From positions 1-45,189 of the forward strand of contig CACIUL010000024.1 in the NCBI GenBank assembly GCA_902589825.1: DNA of 45,189 bases, read 5' to 3'. Positions 40,293 to 45,189 of this stretch are shown here, in pieces; the first letter of the stretch is position 1; every line of letters begins with the position of its first letter. A model generated the notes under the pieces. The model saw only the letters and a program-made list of their open reading frames with translations, was not told where the DNA came from and ran no database searches. A program made the position numbers and the translations under genes. The DNA comes from an uncultured Verrucomicrobiota bacterium (lineage in GTDB: Bacteria; Verrucomicrobiota; Verrucomicrobiia; Verrucomicrobiales; DEV007).

Positions 40293-41741
40293 ATGCGCCT
40301 TCCTATCCTTTTCCTTTCCCTGATTGCCCTGCTGACTTCAAGTCAGGCCAAGCCGAACATTGTTTTCTTTCTGGTTGATGACCTCGGCTACATGGACATA
40401 GGAGCCTATAACCCGGACACCTTCTATGAAACTCCCAACGTCGACCAACTTGCCGCCGGAGGAATGAGGTTCACTGACGGTTATGCTGCCAATCCTGTCT
40501 GCAGCCCTACCCGTTACAGTATCATGACCGGCAAGTATCCCAGCAGGATCGATGCAACGAACTGGTTTTCCGGAAAACGTTCTGGTCGCTTTAACCCCGC
40601 ACCCCTGCACAGTAATATGCCGCTGGCTGAAGTCACCCTCGCAGAGGGCCTGAAACAGGCAGGATATCAAACCGCTTTCCTCGGGAAATGGCACCTTGGA
40701 CCAACCGAGGAATTCTGGCCTGAAAAACAGGGCTTTGACGTTAACATCGGCGGGCACAACCGCGGAAGCCCGCCAGGCGGATACTTTTCTCCCTATAAAA
40801 ACCCCCGGCTCAAGAACGAGAATCCCGGCGAATATCTGACCGACAGGCTTGCAAGGGAAGCCACTGACATCATCGAGTCCTTCCATGCCAAGGGTGACCC
40901 CTTCCTGATCTACCTCTCATTCTACAATGTCCACACTCCGCTGCAGGCACCCAAGCAACTGGTCGCAAAATACCAGAAAAAAGCTCAGGGCATCAAGGGA
41001 AATGCATTCGGTCCTGAGGAGCAAGTCTGGCCGGGCGGAAAAAAGCGCCAGGTTCGCATCCTGCAAAAACACGCCACTTACGCCGCAATGGTTGAGTCGA
41101 TGGATGCCGCTGTCGGCAGAGTATTGGGCCAAATCAAGAAACTCGGCATTGAAAAAAATACCGTGGTCTGCTTTACCTCGGACAATGGCGGACTGTCGAC
41201 TTCCGAGGGTTCACCCACATCCAACCTGCCACTGCGCGGGGGAAAAGGCTGGCTCTACGAGGGGGGAATACGGGAACCCTTCATCATCAGTTATCCCTCG
41301 GTTGTAAAGCCGGGAACCTGCAGCCACCCGGTGATCTCGACCGACTTCTATCCTACCCTGCTCGAGCTGGCGGGACTTCCTCCCCGTAAAGCACAGCATC
41401 TGGATGGCATTAGCCTGGTTCCCCTGTTAAAGGATGGTGAAGGCAGCATCAATCGTGATGCCATCTTTTGGCATTACCCGCACTACTCAAACCAGGGCGG
41501 ATTCCCTGGAGGAGCAATCCGCAGTGGAAGCTTTAAGCTGGTAGAAAGGTATGAGACAGGCAAAGTCAGCCTCTATAATCTGAAGAACGACCCTGGTGAA
41601 CGCAAAGACCTTGCTCAAGACATGCCTGGTCAGGTCCAGATAATGCGTCCAAAACTTCACGCATGGTACCGAGATGTAGGAGCAAAGTTCCTGAATGCAA
41701 AAGGAGACAGCGGCCCGCCATGGCGCCCGGCAGCTCCATGA
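40293..41741 (+). CDS. Sulfatase (type I, formylglycine-dependent)
   Basis: 482 residues from the ATG at 40293 (a TTG at 40281 is also in frame). Signal peptide LPILFLSLIALLTSSQA. Sulfatase motifs: NIVFFLVDDLGYMD, NPVCSPTRYSIMTGKYP (C-S-P-T-R, formylglycine Cys70), YQTAFLGKWHLGP, VCFTSDNGGLS and LRGGKGWLYEGGIREPFI. Length and motif layout match arylsulfatase A-type enzymes of Planctomycetes and Verrucomicrobia. There is no C-terminal LamG extension, unlike the sulfatase at 34977. Probably works on sulfated polysaccharides in the periplasm; no formylglycine-generating enzyme is in the window. Confidence 0.93.
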   Translation: MRLPILFLSLIALLTSSQAKPNIVFFLVDDLGYMDIGAYNPDTFYETPNVDQLAAGGMRFTDGYAANPVCSPTRYSIMTGKYPSRIDATNWFSGKRSGRFNPAPLHSNMPLAEVTLAEGLKQAGYQTAFLGKWHLGPTEEFWPEKQGFDVNIGGHNRGSPPGGYFSPYKNPRLKNENPGEYLTDRLAREATDIIESFHAKGDPFLIYLSFYNVHTPLQAPKQLVAKYQKKAQGIKGNAFGPEEQVWPGGKKRQVRILQKHATYAAMVESMDAAVGRVLGQIKKLGIEKNTVVCFTSDNGGLSTSEGSPTSNLPLRGGKGWLYEGGIREPFIISYPSVVKPGTCSHPVISTDFYPTLLELAGLPPRKAQHLDGISLVPLLKDGEGSINRDAIFWHYPHYSNQGGFPGGAIRSGSFKLVERYETGKVSLYNLKNDPGERKDLAQDMPGQVQIMRPKLHAWYRDVGAKFLNAKGDSGPPWRPAAP

Positions 41742-41775
41742 TCTGTATATAAGAAAAACAGGAACCTTCGCCGCT

Positions 41776-42294
41776 TCAGGGATCGTCAAAATAGATCCTC
41801 GGATCCACCTTTACCCTCGGCGGTTTCTTTTTCCCGGGCTCTTCCACCTTGGATGCAGTCGGCGCTTTTTCCAAGGCAGGGGCTGGCTTCTTCGCGGCCA
41901 CTTTAACCGGCTCTCCTTTTTGCTTTTCCAGCAAGGTGATTTCAGATGGTTGTTCAAGGACAATCTGAAGCTTCTCCTTGTAGAATTCGAGTTTACCCGT
42001 CACCTCAACGGGTTTCCCCTTGAAGATATCGGCAGGCTCTCCCTTCGGAAAATTCTTCAGGCTGCGGCCAAAAACAACCACGGTAAGTTCTCCGCCGCTG
42101 AAATTGAGGAAATTCATTCCTGTTCCCTTGGATTTCCCTGTCCGTTCAATCAATCCGCTAACCTTAATCTGCTTGCCGACTACAGCTCTGATATCATCAA
42201 TCTGCTTTACATCAAATGCCGGAATCTCACTCTCTCCCTTCACCAAACCGGGGAAGAGCACCAAACAAGCAAGAATGAACCCGACGAATTTCAT
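41776..42294 (-). CDS. Secreted OB-fold-like protein with Lys/Pro-rich tail
   Basis: 172 residues. Signal peptide FVGFILACLVLFPGLVKG. The central 85 residues (IRAVVGKQIKVSGLIERTGK, FLNFSGGELTVVVFGRSLKN, IFKGKPVEVTGKLEFYKEKL) look like an OB fold of the kind seen in nucleic-acid-binding-domain (tRNA_anti/OB) proteins. The exported location suggests a different, non-nucleic ligand. The C-terminal 45 residues are Lys/Pro/Ala-rich and end in VDPRIYFDDP. Function unknown. Same strand as the aldo/keto reductase, 19 nt after its stop, so possibly one transcript. Confidence 0.7.
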   Translation of the reverse strand: MKFVGFILACLVLFPGLVKGESEIPAFDVKQIDDIRAVVGKQIKVSGLIERTGKSKGTGMNFLNFSGGELTVVVFGRSLKNFPKGEPADIFKGKPVEVTGKLEFYKEKLQIVLEQPSEITLLEKQKGEPVKVAAKKPAPALEKAPTASKVEEPGKKKPPRVKVDPRIYFDDP

Positions 42295-42313
42295 CTCTCG
42301 TATACAGGCCCGG

Positions 42314-43300
42314 CTAATAACGTCCCCTCACCCGGGAATCAATCTGCGCATCGTAGAGCCTGCGCAAATCAGAATGGGCCTGCTCTGAAAGCGGTGAAAT
42401 CCCGGAAACATTGGCATTTTCTGAAGACTGGCTGGCATTCTTTGCCCCTGGAATGACCGTGCTTACCGCTTCGTGGTCAAGCACCCACCGCAGGGATTTT
42501 TGGGCCAATGATGCCTCGCTGCATTCCTCATCCAACAAGTCACTGACCTGTCCTGCCAGGTCAACGCCGTCAGCAAAAGGCACACCGGCAAAGGTCTCAC
42601 CCACGTTGAAGAGTTGCCCATCACAATTAAAGCTCCTGTGGTCATTCTCACCAAACTCGTGTCCTCTGGCAAACCTGCCGCTCAGCAAACCACTTGCCAA
42701 GGGCACCCTGGCAATAATGCCAACCTGATTTTCCATGGCAACAGGAAGCAAATCGCTGATAACCCGCTGGCGAAAAATATTGAAAATCACCTGCAGGGAA
42801 ACCGCCTCCGAGTTAGCTATGCAAAAGAGCCCCTCGTCAATGGTTTCAACACTGACCCCGTATTGCTTGATTAATCCTCGCTGCTTGACCTTCTCAAGGC
42901 TCTCAAAAACCTGCCCGGCATGAAGGGTCTCCTCCGGAATACAGTGTAATTGCACCAGGTCGAGGCTGTCGACACCAAGTCGCTCACAGGAGGCTTCGGC
43001 CGCCCTGGCAACCTCATCATAGCCCGAATTCCACTCCTCGGTTGCCCGGCCCATCTTGGTAGCCACATACAGTTTCTCCTCACACTCCCTGATAAACGCA
43101 CCCACAATCTCCTCCGACCTCCCGCCACCGTAGACATCTGCTGTATCAATAAAGTTCATACCGGCATTCACTGCGGCTTGCAGGGCTTCATTGGCAGATT
43201 CACGGGATACCTCCTCTCCCCAGTCTGCACCAATCTGCCAGGCACCGAATCCCACTTCGGAGACTTGATAGCCGGATTTTCCAAGTATTCGTTTTAGCAT
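42314..43300 (-). CDS. Aldo/keto reductase
   Basis: 328 residues from the ATG at 43298-43300 (MLKRILGKSGYQVSEVGFGA), the standard family start; the frame is open 42 nt further upstream. Catalytic tetrad residues: FIDTADVYGGGRSEE (Asp and Tyr), VATKMG (Lys) and VQLHCIPE (His). TIM-barrel, NADPH-dependent, cytoplasmic. The C-terminal segment VSTVIPGAKNASQSSENANV is the usual NADPH-binding loop. Substrate unknown. Divergent from the epimerase gene with 53 nt between ATGs. Confidence 0.92.
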   Translation of the reverse strand: MLKRILGKSGYQVSEVGFGAWQIGADWGEEVSRESANEALQAAVNAGMNFIDTADVYGGGRSEEIVGAFIRECEEKLYVATKMGRATEEWNSGYDEVARAAEASCERLGVDSLDLVQLHCIPEETLHAGQVFESLEKVKQRGLIKQYGVSVETIDEGLFCIANSEAVSLQVIFNIFRQRVISDLLPVAMENQVGIIARVPLASGLLSGRFARGHEFGENDHRSFNCDGQLFNVGETFAGVPFADGVDLAGQVSDLLDEECSEASLAQKSLRWVLDHEAVSTVIPGAKNASQSSENANVSGISPLSEQAHSDLRRLYDAQIDSRVRGRY

Positions 43301-43353
43301 GACTGTTTGTAGGGCGGGTAATTTTCCACTACCCTTGCCCATTAGAAGGCCTT

Positions 43354-44310
43354 ATGGAAGAGCAAAAAGTATCCGGTGAAATTAACCGTGTCGCGGTAAC
43401 CGGAGCAGCTGGCTTCATCGGCAGCCATACCTGTGAGGGCTTGCTCGATGCTGGAAAGACAGTCATTGGTATTGATAACCTGTCCACCGGCAAACGCATT
43501 AACCTCAAGGGGATTGGTGAACACGACCGGTTTTCTTTTTTTCAGGCGGATATCTGCCAGGAGGATGCCATGGCAACAATCCTCGGCGACTTCCAACCCG
43601 ATGCAGTCATTCACTTGGCCGCCCTGGTCAGTGTCCCCATCGCGGAGCATAATCCCGACGAGAATTACCGCATTAATGTTCTCGGGACAAAGTTAGTCGC
43701 ACAAGCTGCACTCAAGGCGGCAGCCAGACGCATGGTCTTTGCCTCCTCCGCAGCCGTATACGGGAACTCGGATCAACTTCCCCTTAGTGAGGAAGGCCCC
43801 ACAAACCCCATCAACCAATATGGCATGGCCAAGCTGGAAGCGGAAACGCTCCTGCTTTCATATGAAAAAAGCCACGACATGACTTCCACATGCCTGCGCT
43901 TCTTTAACGTTTATGGCCCGCGCCAGGATCCCACCTCACCCTATTCCGGAGTCATCAGTATCTTTGCTGACCTCTGTGCATCTGGTCGACCTGTTACCGT
44001 TTATGGAGATGGCAGGCAGAGCCGTGACTTTATTTATATCAAGGACATTACCCGTGGAATTATCACCTCAGCAACCAATACTGAACTCCCGGGTGGAATC
44101 TACAACCTTTGCACAGGGCAGGGAAAAACATTACTCGAGTTACTCGATGCACTAAAGGGAATTGATCCTGACGTACCGGAACCGATCTTTGAAGGAGAAC
44201 GTGAAGGCGACATCAAACATTCACTGGGTAATCCTTCAGTCGCCCGCAGGATATTGGGATTTGAAGCAACCACGAATTTTGCAGAAGGCATTCGCGAACT
44301 GCAAAATTAA
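43354..44310 (+). CDS. NAD-dependent epimerase/dehydratase (UDP-sugar 4-epimerase-like)
   Basis: 318 residues. Short-chain extended dehydrogenase: VAVTGAAGFIGSHTCEGLL (NAD-binding G-x-x-G-x-x-G, about 13-31), VIGIDNLSTGKR, IHLAALVSVP, FASSAAVYGN (Ser), NQYGMAKLEAE (Tyr-x-x-x-Lys), RFFNVYGPRQDP and DGRQSRDFIYIKDI. This is the UDP-glucose/UDP-N-acetylglucosamine 4-epimerase-like group used for surface polysaccharide precursors. The exact sugar cannot be told. An AGAAGG Shine-Dalgarno precedes the ATG by about 5 nt. Confidence 0.9.
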   Translation: MEEQKVSGEINRVAVTGAAGFIGSHTCEGLLDAGKTVIGIDNLSTGKRINLKGIGEHDRFSFFQADICQEDAMATILGDFQPDAVIHLAALVSVPIAEHNPDENYRINVLGTKLVAQAALKAAARRMVFASSAAVYGNSDQLPLSEEGPTNPINQYGMAKLEAETLLLSYEKSHDMTSTCLRFFNVYGPRQDPTSPYSGVISIFADLCASGRPVTVYGDGRQSRDFIYIKDITRGIITSATNTELPGGIYNLCTGQGKTLLELLDALKGIDPDVPEPIFEGEREGDIKHSLGNPSVARRILGFEATTNFAEGIRELQN

Positions 44311-44313
44311 GTA

Positions 44314-44349
44314 CAAAAAAACGGCATCAGGTTTTCACCCGATGCCGTT
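44314..44349 (-). terminator. Rho-independent terminator of the RRM gene
   Basis: 9-bp stem AACGGCATC (44320-44328) and GATGCCGTT (44341-44349), with a 12-nt loop that may form an inner G-G/C-C pair. On the minus strand the stem is followed by a T-run (seven T, 44320-44314). It lies 23 nt after the RRM gene stop and directly after the convergent epimerase stop. Confidence 0.85.
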
Positions 44350-44372
44350 AAACGCCCGAATACGGCGAAAAA

Positions 44373-44714
<342 letters not shown>

Positions 44715-45051
44715 GCAATTACCTCGCCCACGAATTCAATCATTCAATATATATCTTAAAAAATCCTGAGTTCCTCTCAATGGGTGAGAAAACAACATGT
44801 AAGGCATCCCCTAACAATATGGCGCGCAGTAGCTTAATGAAGAAAATCTTGATGTTCTCATCCACTGGAAAAAGCGATATTACAGCAAGCTCACAAGGCC
44901 CCCAGAGTGTGGGAGTTCTCCCTTAAGCACCTTAAGGCCTGCATTCATCACCCGAAAACCTTTACAGATTTTACCCCGCTCTAAATAGCGGTCCTCCGGC
45001 TCAATCCTGTAATAAATGTGTAGTCTGCTCCCTTTAAACTGCTAGTTTTCA
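44715..45051. other. Intergenic region between the RRM gene and the last gene
   Basis: 337 nt without a convincing gene. It should hold the divergent promoters and leaders of the RRM gene (minus) and the gene at 45052 (plus). An AT-rich stretch (44742-44765) and a small CCGCT/AGCGG hairpin near 44976-44991 are visible. I see no RNA gene or riboswitch. Confidence 0.5.
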
Positions 45052-45189
45052 ATGATGAATCCTTCTTACGCTACTGCGTGCGCAACCTTGCTTGTATTAT
45101 TGACCACTGTCCTGCCTGCTACGGCGAAACCCACTTCAGAAAATGAGGGTCGAATTAAAGCCTACCTGAAGCGATTTCCCAACGCGGAC
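45052..45189 (+). CDS. Start of a secreted protein (cut by window end)
   Basis: 46 residues are visible, running off the right edge. MMNPSYATACATLLVLLTTV then LPATAKPTSENEGRIKAYLK is a signal peptide followed by a short segment RIKAYLKRFPNAD. The AYLKRFPNAD stretch resembles the start of EF-hand-like (DxDxDG) segments in exported PVC proteins, but the loop itself would lie outside the window, so this is only a hint. Function unknown. Confidence 0.65.
   Translation, partial: MMNPSYATACATLLVLLTTVLPATAKPTSENEGRIKAYLKRFPNAD

Overview
The window looks like a chromosomal segment of a marine-type member of the PVC superphylum, most probably Verrucomicrobiota. The signs are a DUF1549/DUF1553 plus DUF1501 gene pair, two secreted sulfatases, a PEP-CTERM protein, a pseudopilin ending in an H-X9-DG motif, an ECF sigma factor paired with a FecR/LamG anti-sigma-like protein, a PQQ-type propeller protein and double esterases. 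This rests on gene content only; there is no rRNA or other phylogenetic marker in the window. No tRNA, rRNA, CRISPR array, transposase or phage gene was found.

Layout. 1-2.9 kb: 5' end of metH (minus), with an AT-rich palindrome between it and maf, then trkA and a GGQ-domain release-factor-like gene. 3-6.4 kb: a sufE-like gene, then a cobalamin riboswitch leading a three-gene operon (PEP-CTERM protein, secreted protein, pseudopilin) whose second and third genes start with TTG and GTG inside 4-nt overlaps. 6.4-15.3 kb (minus): a DapA-family gene behind a ten-gene Mrp-type cation/proton antiporter operon. Its order (E, F, G, MbhD-like, MbhE-MrpB fusion, C, D, then extra D-like subunits) resembles the archaeal MBH antiporter module rather than mrpABCDEFG. 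15.5-15.9 kb: a small exported thioredoxin-like gene interrupted by an in-frame TGA in a U-x-x-C motif with a SECIS-like hairpin just downstream, a likely selenoprotein. 15.9-20 kb: DUF1501 and DUF1549/1553 genes. 20.2-25.1 kb: a membrane-tailed secreted protein, sigma factor, FecR/LamG protein, alpha/beta hydrolase and methyltransferase. 25.1-28.8 kb: vanadium-type haloperoxidase-like protein and an anchored helical-repeat protein. 28.9-32.3 kb: tgt, yajC and a zinc-ribbon/CAP protein. 32.4-45.2 kb: double esterase, exported msrA, sulfatase with a C-terminal LamG-like plus SGNH extension in the -1 frame, PQQ propeller, His-rich repeat protein, second sulfatase, OB-fold-like protein, aldo/keto reductase, NAD-dependent epimerase, RRM protein and the start of a secreted protein.

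How the genes may work together. Much of the accessory content is extracytoplasmic: sulfatases, esterases, DUF1501/1549 proteins, haloperoxidase and PQQ propeller suit an organism that degrades sulfated and acetylated polysaccharides in a saline habitat, and the Mrp complex suits sodium/pH homeostasis. B12 appears twice (metH and the riboswitch).

Most notable observations: (1) the probable selenoprotein at 15521-15907; (2) a cobalamin riboswitch in front of a PEP-CTERM/pseudopilin operon rather than a B12 transport or synthesis gene; (3) a probable -1 frameshift (in-register A_AAA_AAG) joining a sulfatase to a LamG-like/SGNH extension; (4) the MBH-like antiporter operon with three D-type subunits and an unrecognised two-helix subunit.
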